Shown in pieces: positions 24,481 to 32,124 of a stretch of 64,000 bases of DNA. Within the stretch, counting starts at the first letter, position 1. The number at the start of each line of letters is the position of its first letter. Origin of the DNA: an uncultured Eubacteriales bacterium (GTDB lineage: Bacteria; Bacillota; Clostridia; Christensenellales; CAG-138); the NCBI GenBank assembly GCA_902786465.1, contig CADACQ010000003.1:1-64000 (forward strand), in the 5' to 3' direction. A program made the position numbers and the translations under genes. The notes beneath the pieces were generated by a model that worked only from the letters and a program-made list of their open reading frames with translations, searched no databases and was not told the origin of the DNA.

Positions 24481-25425
24481 ATGAAGAAGAAAGTTTTCCT
24501 GGATAAAAACAGCAAAAAGCTGCTGTTCATCGTGAATCCGGTGGCCGGGCGCAAGGTCTACAAGCGCTACTTCCCGGAGATGATCCAGCAGTTCATGGAG
24601 GCCGGGTATCTGGTGACCACCTACCTGACCCAAAGCCCCGACGACGCGGAGCGTTACGCCGCCCTCTGCGGCGCCGACTACGACCGGGTGGTATGCCTGG
24701 GCGGCGACGGGACCTTCGCCCAGGTGGTCTCCGGCATCAAGCAGTGCGGGAAGGACATGCCCATCGGCTACGTCCCCGCCGGGTCCTCCAACGACTTCGG
24801 CTCCCTTCACGGCTTGTCCTCCGATCTGGTGGCCGCCGCCCACGACGCGGTGACAGGCCGGGTGAAAGCGGTGGACTGCGGCACCTTCAACGACCGGCTT
24901 TTCATCTACGTGGCCGCCTTCGGCGCCTTCATCGCCACCTCCTACGTCACGAGCCAGGATCTGAAGAACGCCCTGGGCCGGCCGGCCTACTTCCTGGACG
25001 TGATGCGGGAGCTCCCCCGGATCAAGGCGGAGCATCTGAAGGTCACCGCCAACGGCCAGACCTACGAGGGGGACTATATCTTCGGGGCCATCACCAACAA
25101 CACCTCCGTGTCCGGGGTGGTGAGCCTGCCCGAGGGGACCGTGGTCACCGACGACGGGAAGTTCGAGGTGGTGCTCATCGAGAATTTGACCACCCTGCCG
25201 GAGCTTTCCGACACGGTCTACTCCGTCCTCTCCGGGGACTTCATCTCCCAGCAGATCACCTTCTTCCACGCCAGCGAGATCACCATCGAGGCGGAGAACC
25301 CCTTCGACTGGACGCTGGACGGGGAGTATCAGAAGGGAGCTACCCTGGTCCACATCCAGAACCACCGGCAGGCCCTGCGGATCTACGCCCCCGAAACGGG
25401 CGCGCCCGAGGAGCCCTTGCCCTGA
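24481..25425 (+). CDS. Diacylglycerol / lipid kinase (DgkB-YegS-BmrU family)
   Basis: The kinase signature NPVAGRK (about residues 19-25), GGDGTF (about 74-79) and PAGSSNDFG (about 99-107) is clear. The C-terminal beta domain ends with the TLDGEYQ block. It phosphorylates diacylglycerol or a similar lipid, returning it to phosphatidate for CdsA. It begins one base after cdsA, which supports a shared lipid operon. Confidence 0.88.
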   Translation: MKKKVFLDKNSKKLLFIVNPVAGRKVYKRYFPEMIQQFMEAGYLVTTYLTQSPDDAERYAALCGADYDRVVCLGGDGTFAQVVSGIKQCGKDMPIGYVPAGSSNDFGSLHGLSSDLVAAAHDAVTGRVKAVDCGTFNDRLFIYVAAFGAFIATSYVTSQDLKNALGRPAYFLDVMRELPRIKAEHLKVTANGQTYEGDYIFGAITNNTSVSGVVSLPEGTVVTDDGKFEVVLIENLTTLPELSDTVYSVLSGDFISQQITFFHASEITIEAENPFDWTLDGEYQKGATLVHIQNHRQALRIYAPETGAPEEPLP

Positions 25426-25447
25426 ACGCGCATAGGAGGCACATGCC

Positions 25448-25921
25448 ATGCAAAGCGAGAAAAGGAAGGAACTGATCCGTTCCCTGAAGTTTTTGCTGTT
25501 CTCCATCTCGGCGGGGGCCATCCAGATCCTCAGCTTCACCCTGCTCAACGAGCTCCTTCACCTGCCCTACTGGGTGTCCTACCTCATCGCCCTGGTCCTC
25601 TCCGTCATCTGGAACTTCACCCTGAATCGGCGCTTCACCTTCCGGGCCGCCAACAACGTGCCCGTGGCCATGCTGAAGGTGGCGGCCTACTACGCCGTGT
25701 TCACGCCCCTCTCCACCCTGCTCGAGAAGTATCTCACGGACACCGTGGGCTGGAACGAATACCTGGTGACCTTCCTCAACATGGTGATCAACTTCGTCAC
25801 CGAGTATCTCTTCGACACCTTCGTGGTCTTCCGGGGCGCCATCGACACCAACGACCTCGCCCAAAGGGAAGCGGAGAAGGAGAAGCGAGAGACCGATCTT
25901 TCCGCACCCAAAGGAGAATGA
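25448..25921 (+). CDS. GtrA-family membrane protein
   Basis: The product has 157 residues with four transmembrane segments and the GtrA pattern LKFLLFSISAGAIQ, WNFTLNRRFTF (about residues 55-65) and FVTEYLFDTFVVF. GtrA proteins are thought to flip lipid-linked sugars across the membrane. A charged tail ends the protein. A ribosome site AGGAGG precedes the ATG, and the stop overlaps an ATG of the next frame. Confidence 0.82.
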   Translation: MQSEKRKELIRSLKFLLFSISAGAIQILSFTLLNELLHLPYWVSYLIALVLSVIWNFTLNRRFTFRAANNVPVAMLKVAAYYAVFTPLSTLLEKYLTDTVGWNEYLVTFLNMVINFVTEYLFDTFVVFRGAIDTNDLAQREAEKEKRETDLSAPKGE

Positions 25922-25923
25922 CG

Positions 25924-26385
25924 ATGGATAGAGTCGCTGCCAACGCCCTGTTTGAAAAGTACGTCCGCAAACTGCGGATCACCCCTGCCTGGGATGTGAA
26001 GCTGGAATTCGTGGAGGACCCGGCGTGGCAAAAGACCGGGGATTTCAAGATCGACTGCGACGACAGAAAGGCGATCCTGCTGCTGAACGCCGTGGATCCA
26101 AAGCAGGAGAACCTGGAGGAGGTCATCGTCCACGAGCTGATGCATCTTAAGATGTACCCGCTGGATCAGGTGACCGAATCCCTGATCACGAGCTGCTTCG
26201 AGGAGGGCTCCGCAGCCAGCGATTTCGCCTATCAGCAGTTCTTCACGACCCTGGAACAGACGGTGGAGGAGCTGACCAAGTGCTTTCTGCTGGAATTTGG
26301 CGAGAACAGGGAATTGTCCTTCGGGCGATGCAGCCGAAAGAAATCCTTTGACGAGCTGTTTGAGGGATTGAAAAACATCGAGTAA
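25924..26385 (+). CDS. Putative zinc metallopeptidase-like protein (HELMH)
   Basis: The product has about 153 residues with an HExxH motif, VIVHELMHLKMYPLDQVTES, near residues 68-88. This is the zinc-site pattern of gluzincin and SprT-like enzymes, and Glu residues downstream could be a third ligand. No signal peptide is seen, so it should be cytoplasmic. I do not recognise a named family. AAGGAG lies 7 bases before the ATG at 25924; an ATG at 25918 overlapping gtrA is the alternative. Confidence 0.65.
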   Translation: MDRVAANALFEKYVRKLRITPAWDVKLEFVEDPAWQKTGDFKIDCDDRKAILLLNAVDPKQENLEEVIVHELMHLKMYPLDQVTESLITSCFEEGSAASDFAYQQFFTTLEQTVEELTKCFLLEFGENRELSFGRCSRKKSFDELFEGLKNIE

Positions 26386-26388
26386 AGC

Positions 26389-26413
26389 AAAAAGCGGCGG
26401 GAAGCCGCTTTTT
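26389..26413. terminator. Bidirectional terminator after the lipid cluster
   Basis: A 10-bp stem AAAAAGCGGC/GCCGCTTTTT with a GGGAA loop has T-runs on both strands and ends two convergent units. Confidence 0.9.
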
Positions 26414-26423
26414 TTCTTGTCGT

Positions 26424-26961
26424 TTACAGCTTTTCCATGACCGCCGCCGCCAGCTCCTCCACCGGCCGGGTGCCGTCCAGGGTGAGCAGCGGACAGGGAA
26501 GCTGCCGCTGCCACAGGTCGTGGAGAGCCCGGCTCCGCAGGGGCGGGACGCCGTCGTCGTAGCGGGCGGCCCAATCGAGGAACGCCTGGCTCTGCTCGTA
26601 CATGTCCCCGCCGTGCAGGAAGCGCGCGCCGTACCGGGCGTACTCCCGCTGCCGCAAGCGCTCCATGCGCACGGGCGTGGGCGTATCGAGCCGCACCGCC
26701 AGGGTGAACCGGGGGGATCAGCGGGTCGCCCCAGCCCACCAGGGAGCCGGAGAGGACCGCGTCCTCCGCCTCGTCCAAATCCCGTTCCATCAGGGCCAGC
26801 CGCTCCGGTATGGGCCGCTTCAGAGTGTACATAGGCTCCGCGGGCAGCCAGTAGTAGTCGTCGGTGTCCAGGAACCGGAAGCCGGCCCTGTCCGCCACGG
26901 CCCGCCCCAGGGTGCTGGTGCCGGAGCCCGAGGCCCCGAAGATGTGGATCACGCGCTTCAT
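26424..26961 (-). pseudogene. P-loop kinase-like protein, frameshifted in a C6 run
   Basis: The first half (start 26961) has a Walker A motif GASGSGTSTLG at about residues 8-18 and the FLDTDDYYWLP block of adenylate- or shikimate-kinase-like proteins. After SLVGWGDPLIPP the frame is lost at 26711-26716, a run of six G on the + strand. Removing one base restores RFTLAVRLDTPTPVRMERL and a normal C-terminus ending at 26424. Either the gene is inactive or the run length is a sequencing error. Its start overlaps the end of the exonuclease gene. Confidence 0.75.
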
Positions 26962-27620
26962 TCTTCCGGCAGGTCCAGCCCCTTGAGGGCGTCGCCCAGG
27001 GCGTCCGCCAGGGTGAAGGAAGTCTGCTTCTTGGGGTTCACCGCCTCCCGCAGGGGACCGATGACGGCTTGAAAGCGGGCTTCGTCCTTGTAGATGCGGT
27101 AGAGCTCGGCGGTGTTCCGGGCGTCCCACAGGGCGTCGTGCTGGTGGCCTTCGAAGCTGATGTCGGCGATGTTCACCGCCTGCTCCAGGGAAAGCTCCCG
27201 CTTCAGGCCCACGGCCCGGGTGAAGATCTTTTGGAAGTCGGCCCACTTGTCCGCCAGCCGGTCCAGGGGGAAGCTTAGCTCCTTCATCCTCACCTCGCCC
27301 CGTAGCTGGTCGAGGTCGCTGCCGCTCCAGGCGTAGACCGTCTCCGCGTCCTCGCACCAGGCGGCGAAGTCCTTTAATACCGTCTCAAACCCCGCCGCGT
27401 CCGCCACCATGTCGTTGGTGATGCCGGTGAGCCTGGCGTACCGGGGCGGTATCTCCCCATAGGCGGGCTTCACCAGGACCCGGAAGCTGTCGACCTCGCG
27501 AAGGTCCTCCCCCAGCTTCACGGCCCCGAACTCGATGACCTCCTGCCGACACAGGTCCCACTGGTGGCGGAACTGCTTGTCCACCGGCTTCATCTCCAGG
27601 TCCATGAACACCCATGCCAT
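26958..27620 (-). CDS. DEDDh-type 3'-5' exonuclease
   Basis: The RNase T/DnaQ-like fold has motif I FMDLEMKP at residues 5-12, the ARLTGITNDMV block near 63-73 and motif III GHQHDALWDARNTAEL near 158-173 with the catalytic His and Asp. It would remove nucleotides from DNA or RNA 3' ends. The length of 220 residues matches KapD-like stand-alone exonucleases. It overlaps the following kinase-like gene by 4 bases. Confidence 0.85.
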   Translation of the reverse strand: MAWVFMDLEMKPVDKQFRHQWDLCRQEVIEFGAVKLGEDLREVDSFRVLVKPAYGEIPPRYARLTGITNDMVADAAGFETVLKDFAAWCEDAETVYAWSGSDLDQLRGEVRMKELSFPLDRLADKWADFQKIFTRAVGLKRELSLEQAVNIADISFEGHQHDALWDARNTAELYRIYKDEARFQAVIGPLREAVNPKKQTSFTLADALGDALKGLDLPEE

Positions 27621-27635
27621 ATCCTTTTCCCCCGT

Positions 27636-28127
27636 TTACAGCTTTGCCTCGTACCGCCAGCCCTTGTCCGTCCGCGCCACAGGCGCGAACCCGCAGGAAG
27701 TAAAGCAGCGGATGGAGGCGGTGTTGAAATCGTAAATCTCCCGCACGCCCAGGGCGGGAAAGCCCAGCTGCCGCCCCCGGTCCATGAGGGCCAATATCAC
27801 CTGCCGCCCCACGCCCCGGCCCCGGTATTCCGGCACGCCGATGACGATGGGCAGGTCCGTTGGAGAGAAGGCCACGTCCCCGATGGGCGCGAAGCCCTCC
27901 CCCGCCCTGGCTTCGATGAAATAGAGCTCCCCGTGCTGGTCCAGGTAATTGTACATGTTGTACAGCGTCTCCCGATCGTAGGGCTTCTTCACCCCGTCCA
28001 CCAGGTAGACCAGCTCAGCATCCTGATACCATGCGAACGCAAAATCGGCTGCCCCATCGTACCGGCGCAGCCGCAAAGTCTCGTTGATCTCCAGTATTTC
28101 GGGCTGTTCCACGCCCTCGATGGCCAT
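27636..28127 (-). CDS. GNAT-family N-acetyltransferase
   Basis: The product has 163 residues with the GNAT core IVIGVPEYRGRGVGRQVILALMD, the acetyl-CoA-binding motif, near residues 94-116 and the VREIYDFNTASIRCFTSCGF segment. The ATG at 28127 has GGAGGG 7 bases upstream and starts 3 bases past the CBS gene. A longer frame from 28352 is only the CBS gene read out of frame. The substrate is unknown. Confidence 0.82.
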   Translation of the reverse strand: MAIEGVEQPEILEINETLRLRRYDGAADFAFAWYQDAELVYLVDGVKKPYDRETLYNMYNYLDQHGELYFIEARAGEGFAPIGDVAFSPTDLPIVIGVPEYRGRGVGRQVILALMDRGRQLGFPALGVREIYDFNTASIRCFTSCGFAPVARTDKGWRYEAKL

Positions 28128-28129
28128 GC

Positions 28130-28552
28130 TCAGCCCTCCGCCTTCTGCTGTTCCAGGGCCTTGTACTCCCGGGCGAAGTACCGCAAGATGTCCTGCCGGG
28201 TGACGATGCCGATGAACATGCCCCGATCGTCCACCACCGGCACGAAGTTCTGCGTCACGGCCACGGACAGCAGTTCGTCCATGTCCGCCATCACGTTCAC
28301 GGGCTTCTTCACGTCCGTCCGGATGGCCTCCCGGAGGGGTATCTGCTCCCACTCCGCCTTGTTCTCATGCTGGAGCACCTGCCGAAGGAGGTCGCCCTCG
28401 GTGACGGTGCCGCAATACTGGCCCTCGTCGTCGATGACGGGGACCGCCGCAAAGCCGTACTGCCGCAGCTTCTCTATGCCCTGCCGAAGGGTATAGTTCT
28501 TGTGCAGCACGCACACCTCCTGCTTCGGCTTCAGAAAGAACAACACATTCAT
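28130..28552 (-). CDS. CBS-domain pair protein
   Basis: Two CBS domains (about residues 10-62 and 78-130) make up nearly the whole 140-residue protein, with FAAVPVIDDEGQYCGTVTEGD and NFVPVVDDRGMFIGIVTRQD as matching halves. CBS pairs usually bind adenosine nucleotides and sense energy state. The target is unknown. AGGAGGA precedes the ATG. Confidence 0.85.
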   Translation of the reverse strand: MNVLFFLKPKQEVCVLHKNYTLRQGIEKLRQYGFAAVPVIDDEGQYCGTVTEGDLLRQVLQHENKAEWEQIPLREAIRTDVKKPVNVMADMDELLSVAVTQNFVPVVDDRGMFIGIVTRQDILRYFAREYKALEQQKAEG

Positions 28553-28702
28553 GAGCTATCCTCCTGATACCACTTTATTATGCTTTGTGTCGAAAGTCAA
28601 CCGACGCTCGCAGGAATACACAAACCATTCACAATCGCAGGCGGCCGATACAGGCGCCAGACTATTTGCCGCAAAAATGATATCGTTTTTTACTGGCAGG
28701 TA

Positions 28703-28862
28703 GAAATGGCGTACCGCCATTTCCTTTATCCGATTGCCGCAAATTAGCCGTGTTTTCGACCTCTCGCGGTAGGTTACTACAGCTTCGGGTCGAAGAACAC
28801 GGCTTCTGACGCGCTATCTTGGCCGCCTGGTCAGCTTGCCAAAATGTGTTTTGACAAGCTGA
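28703..28862. repeat. Cluster of three palindromes in a 320-bp gene-free stretch
   Basis: The gap 28553-28872 holds no convincing gene. It contains GAAATGGCG/CGCCATTTC (28703-28723) and a 15-bp stem with one bulge, GCCGTGTTTTCGACC pairing with 28788-28803 around a 26-nt loop (28747-28803). A third palindrome is TCAGCTTG/CAAGCTGA with an inner CAAAA/TTTTG (28831-28862). The last may terminate the methyltransferase gene read leftward. The arrangement could be a structured RNA or a decayed repeat. Confidence 0.55.
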
Positions 28863-28872
28863 GGTCCGGCGC

Positions 28873-29577
28873 TTATCTCTGGGCTTTCAGCGTATGGGTG
28901 GGGCCCCAGCTGTTCAGGATTTGGACGGAGGAAAAGCCGGCGGACAGCAAGGCCTCCGTTTCATGTTGGACGGTCAGGGGCGTGTCGTAGTGATACAGCC
29001 CCTCGTCCCGGATGCCCTGCTCCTGCTTAAGGCGAAGATACTCCGCGCGCCGGAACCGCTCCTCCTCATCGGACGCGGCAAAATAATCCGTCAGGATAAA
29101 GCAGCCGCCCGGCTTCAGGGCCTGGCGGACTTTTTCGTATAGGGGGACCTTCTCCTCCATTGTGAAATGATGCAGCGATTCCACGGACACAGCGGCGTCG
29201 AAGGCGCCTTCGCCCAACGGGACGTCGAAATAGGAGCCCTGCGCCAGGGTCAACGCCTTGTCGGGGAACTTGCGGCGCAGCTCGTCCAGCATCCCCGGCG
29301 CCAGGTCGATGCCGGTGACCTTCGCCGTGGGGACGGTCTTAAAATAATACCCCAGCTCCAGCCCCGTGCCGCATCCTAAGTCCAAAATCCTCGCACCGGC
29401 CGTCTGGGGCAGGCAGCTTACCGTAAAGGGATAGAACTCCCGTGCCGCCGCGATGCTCGTCAGCTGGTGATCCTCGTACCCCTGCAGGCGGGCGTCGAAA
29501 AACGCCCCCATCTTCTCCAGCTTTTTGCTTGACCTCTCCAAGCTTTCCTCTGCCATGTCCCTGCCGCCCTGCGTCAT
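28873..29577 (-). CDS. Class I SAM-dependent methyltransferase
   Basis: SAM-binding motif I is ILDLGCGTGLELG (about residues 64-76), motif II TGIDLAPGMLDEL, and motif IV AAVSVESLHHF near 128-138. The acceptor is not evident. The ATG at 29577 overlaps the stop of the small upstream gene (ATGA) with GGGAGGA just upstream; an ATG at 29556 is the alternative. Confidence 0.82.
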   Translation of the reverse strand: MTQGGRDMAEESLERSSKKLEKMGAFFDARLQGYEDHQLTSIAAAREFYPFTVSCLPQTAGARILDLGCGTGLELGYYFKTVPTAKVTGIDLAPGMLDELRRKFPDKALTLAQGSYFDVPLGEGAFDAAVSVESLHHFTMEEKVPLYEKVRQALKPGGCFILTDYFAASDEEERFRRAEYLRLKQEQGIRDEGLYHYDTPLTVQHETEALLSAGFSSVQILNSWGPTHTLKAQR

Positions 29578-29702
29578 TCGTCCTCCCCGTCGCCTTCCTC
29601 GCCGTCCTTGGCCGCCTGCTCCTCTTCCTGTTGCCGACGCTCCATCTCCTCCATATAGAGGAAATAGCCCAGCTCCTCCATGCTCATCTTGTCCATGGTC
29701 AT
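29574..29702 (-). CDS. Small acidic protein of about 40 residues
   Basis: This short frame lies exactly between two genes with ATGA overlaps on both sides (29699-29702 and 29574-29577). The product begins MTMDKMSMEELGYFLYMEEM and ends in a Glu/Asp-rich tail. A second ATG at 29696 has AGGAGG at better spacing. The tight packing and ribosome site argue for real translation. I do not recognise it. Confidence 0.6.
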   Translation of the reverse strand: MTMDKMSMEELGYFLYMEEMERRQQEEEQAAKDGEEGDGEDE

Positions 29703-30538
29703 ACCTCCTGTTTAATGAAATCATTGGTCTCCAGCCACCCCACGGACCGCTTCAGGGCCTCCACAGTCTTGGTCTCCAAAACGCAGCGGACGCCTAAGCG
29801 GCGGGCCAGGGCAAGGCGGGCTGGGAGGTCGATGTCGCCGTCGCCCAAAGCGAGATGGTTCCGGGGCGGGGTCTCGGTAGCGTCGTGGATGTGGAAGTGG
29901 AGCAGCCTATCTTCATGGGCAAGAAGGAAGGGCACGTCCCGCTCCCCGGTGGCCTTGGAGTGGCCGATGTCCCAGGTCAGGCCGAAGACGGGGCTTTGGA
30001 GCAGGTATTCGATGGCCCGCCGCTCGTAGGCGCGGAAGCCGTCCGTGTTCTCGATGACGATGCGCAGGGGGCTGTCCCCGATCCATGCCTCGCACAGGGA
30101 CCGGAAGGCGGCGAAGGACGCCATATAGGCGTCGAAATCCCGGTCGTACATCTGCACCTTCCGATCCGGCAGGGTGATGTGGATGCCGTGGTGCATGTGC
30201 ATATTCAGCGTCAGGGGCTGGGCGCTGTTCCCAAACCGGTCCCTAAGGGGCAGCAGCGCCTTGGCCACCGCCACGGTCCGGCGCACGGTCTCACGATACG
30301 CCTCCACCACCAGGGGATTGAAGTCCGCCACGTTCAGATTTTCGTCCAGGTGGATGGTGAAATAGACGCCCGCCTGCTCTCCCAGCCGCAGCAGCTCGTC
30401 CGTCTGCTCCAGCCGCGCCACCTGATACTCCGGGAAGTTCATGTTGAGCTCCACGAAGCTCAGGCCCAGCCCGGCGCACATGGCCACGTTGTCCTCCAGC
30501 GTCCTATTCTCGATCAGCGTCGGCATGCCAAACTCCAT
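29699..30538 (-). CDS. Xylose-isomerase-like TIM-barrel protein (sugar phosphate isomerase/epimerase type)
   Basis: The product has 279 residues with the AP-endonuclease-2/xylose-isomerase-like barrel pattern: GLSFVELNMN near residues 28-37, IVIENTDG near 157-164, TWDIGHSKA near 186-194, HFHIHDA near 210-216 and CVLETKT near 248-254. His, Glu and Asp at strand ends would bind a divalent metal. The substrate is unknown. GGGGGTGGAG precedes the ATG. It is the first gene of a leftward three-gene run. Confidence 0.8.
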   Translation of the reverse strand: MEFGMPTLIENRTLEDNVAMCAGLGLSFVELNMNFPEYQVARLEQTDELLRLGEQAGVYFTIHLDENLNVADFNPLVVEAYRETVRRTVAVAKALLPLRDRFGNSAQPLTLNMHMHHGIHITLPDRKVQMYDRDFDAYMASFAAFRSLCEAWIGDSPLRIVIENTDGFRAYERRAIEYLLQSPVFGLTWDIGHSKATGERDVPFLLAHEDRLLHFHIHDATETPPRNHLALGDGDIDLPARLALARRLGVRCVLETKTVEALKRSVGWLETNDFIKQEV

Positions 30539-30643
30539 GGCTCCACCCCCTTCCTCTTTCCAGCAGTATACCGCGCCTGGCGCTCTTTTTCAAGCCGCGG
30601 CGGCCGCCCTCGGGATCCGCCCCATTTTCCCCCGTTTCGCCTC

Positions 30644-30672
30644 TTGACAAACCCGCGCTTTGCTGATATACT
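30644..30672 (+). promoter_or_regulatory. tRNA-fMet promoter
   Basis: TTGACA (30644-30649), 17 bp and TATACT (30667-30672) lie about 30 bases before the tRNA. Confidence 0.85.
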
Positions 30673-30702
30673 CCCTTATACTTCCTCAGGGAAGCTATTC
30701 GT

Positions 30703-30778
<76 letters not shown>

Positions 30779-30780
30779 TA

Positions 30781-30806
30781 AAAAAGCCCCAAATCTGGGG
30801 CTTTTT
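30781..30806 (+). terminator. Terminator after the restored tRNA
   Basis: An 11-bp stem AAAAAGCCCCA/TGGGGCTTTTT starts 3 bases after the tRNA. It belongs to the element; the displaced original terminator is at 56269-56298. Confidence 0.88.
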
Positions 30807-30854
30807 TCATGCTCATAATCATCTCGCAACATGAAAATCAGTGCAAAAATAGAG

Positions 30855-30873
30855 CTACTACCCCATTTTTACC
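30855..30873 (+). repeat. Left arm-type direct repeat
   Basis: CTACTACCCCATTTTTACC is repeated exactly at 56069-56087 near the right end. The core ACTACCCCAT also occurs at 35136-35145 beside the integrase gene. Such repeats near both ends fit arm sites bound by the integrase N-terminal domain. Confidence 0.7.
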
Positions 30874-30905
30874 TCATAAAAATCGAAACAGGATAGTATG
30901 AAAAA

Positions 30906-30936
30906 AGAGAAGCATATCAATACGATATGCTTCTCT
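30906..30936 (-). terminator. Terminator of the left-cargo LysR gene
   Basis: A 13-bp perfect stem AGAGAAGCATATC/GATATGCTTCTCT is followed on the minus strand by TTTTTTC. It lies 110 bases beyond the LysR stop. The rest of 30807-31047 holds only the arm-type repeat. Confidence 0.85.
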
Positions 30937-31047
30937 CAGCGTAATATTGCCTTTGCTATACCACACTAGCTGTTTTTAGAATCTTGCCTTATGTGGTCGT
31001 AGCATTCCGCGAGCCCCTTTTTTGTCCTGTTTCCAGCATGTCCGATC

Positions 31048-31986
31048 CTACCGCTGGACGAGATCGTCGGCAGACATCTCCCGGGCCAGTTCCTCCTTCA
31101 CCAGTTGGACATACCTGTCGATCAGAAACCATTCCGGAGAATCCTTATAATAGTACACATTCAGATCCATCCAGCAATCGGGTATGGGATAGGTGTATAG
31201 TCCTTTCTTTTCCAATGTTTTTCGGGGGCGGGCCGCTCCGATCATATACGCATCGGTGCAGCTTAGAATCCGATCCTTATGGCTCACGTCCATGACGCGG
31301 ATCGTTCGCTTGGGCACGAAGGGCAAAACCTTTCGGCTCTTATCCGCCGTCAATTCCCGCAGGGACGTAACGGGATAATCCACCAGGGGGTAGTCCGCCA
31401 GCCCACCGAAGGGAAAGGGCGCGCCCTCCGGCAGCCCCTGCAAAAGAGGGTGCGACCGGCGGCAGCAGATGTTGACGGTGAGGCTGCCCAGATACTCCGA
31501 CTCCATGCCCGACTTTTGTATCTGGCCGGCCCGCCTGGCTCTGGCGGAGGGAAGTTCGGAAACCGCCATTACCTGCACCTGACGGCTTTGGACCATCTGC
31601 AGGCATCTGTCCACAGACTGGAACAGGTAATCGAAGGAGTATTCGGGATAATCTGTATACAGGGAACAGAGCTGATAGAAGGCGTTGTTGAAGCAGGTCA
31701 GGCCGGTGCTTACCACGGCGAACTGCAGATGGGATTGCCGACCGATCTGAGACATCTTTCCATAGCTTCCCCGTATCTGGCGAGCATATTTTATAAACTC
31801 CCGTCCATCCTCCGTCAGAACCACGCCCGTGGGGGTCCTGGCGAAGATCATGATGTTGAATTCCTGCTCGATCTTCTTGATGACGGTGCTGATGTCCGAC
31901 TGGGTCAGAAACAGCTTCTTGGCGGCGGCGGAGATGGAACCGGCCTCCGCCACGGCGATCAGGTAATCTATCTGCTGAAACGTCAT
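31048..31986 (-). CDS. LysR-family regulator of the left cargo
   Basis: The N-terminal helix-turn-helix (SISAAAKKLFLTQSDISTVI, about residues 17-36) and a C-terminal effector domain give a 312-residue LysR protein. It is divergent from the AbgB-like and GPH genes and probably controls them in response to their substrate. The shared 138-bp region (31987-32124) contains an AGTATACT palindrome near 32065. Confidence 0.87.
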   Translation of the reverse strand: MTFQQIDYLIAVAEAGSISAAAKKLFLTQSDISTVIKKIEQEFNIMIFARTPTGVVLTEDGREFIKYARQIRGSYGKMSQIGRQSHLQFAVVSTGLTCFNNAFYQLCSLYTDYPEYSFDYLFQSVDRCLQMVQSRQVQVMAVSELPSARARRAGQIQKSGMESEYLGSLTVNICCRRSHPLLQGLPEGAPFPFGGLADYPLVDYPVTSLRELTADKSRKVLPFVPKRTIRVMDVSHKDRILSCTDAYMIGAARPRKTLEKKGLYTYPIPDCWMDLNVYYYKDSPEWFLIDRYVQLVKEELAREMSADDLVQR

Positions 31987-32124
31987 TTTTCATGCCCTCC
32001 GCTATAAATAAATTGAGAGACCCCTATCTGCGTTTTCCCATGCCCCATTTTATATATCATCTTCAGTATACTATAGGCAGGGGGACTAGTCAAATCCCAC
32101 ATTTTGCGGAAAGGAAAGAGAAAT

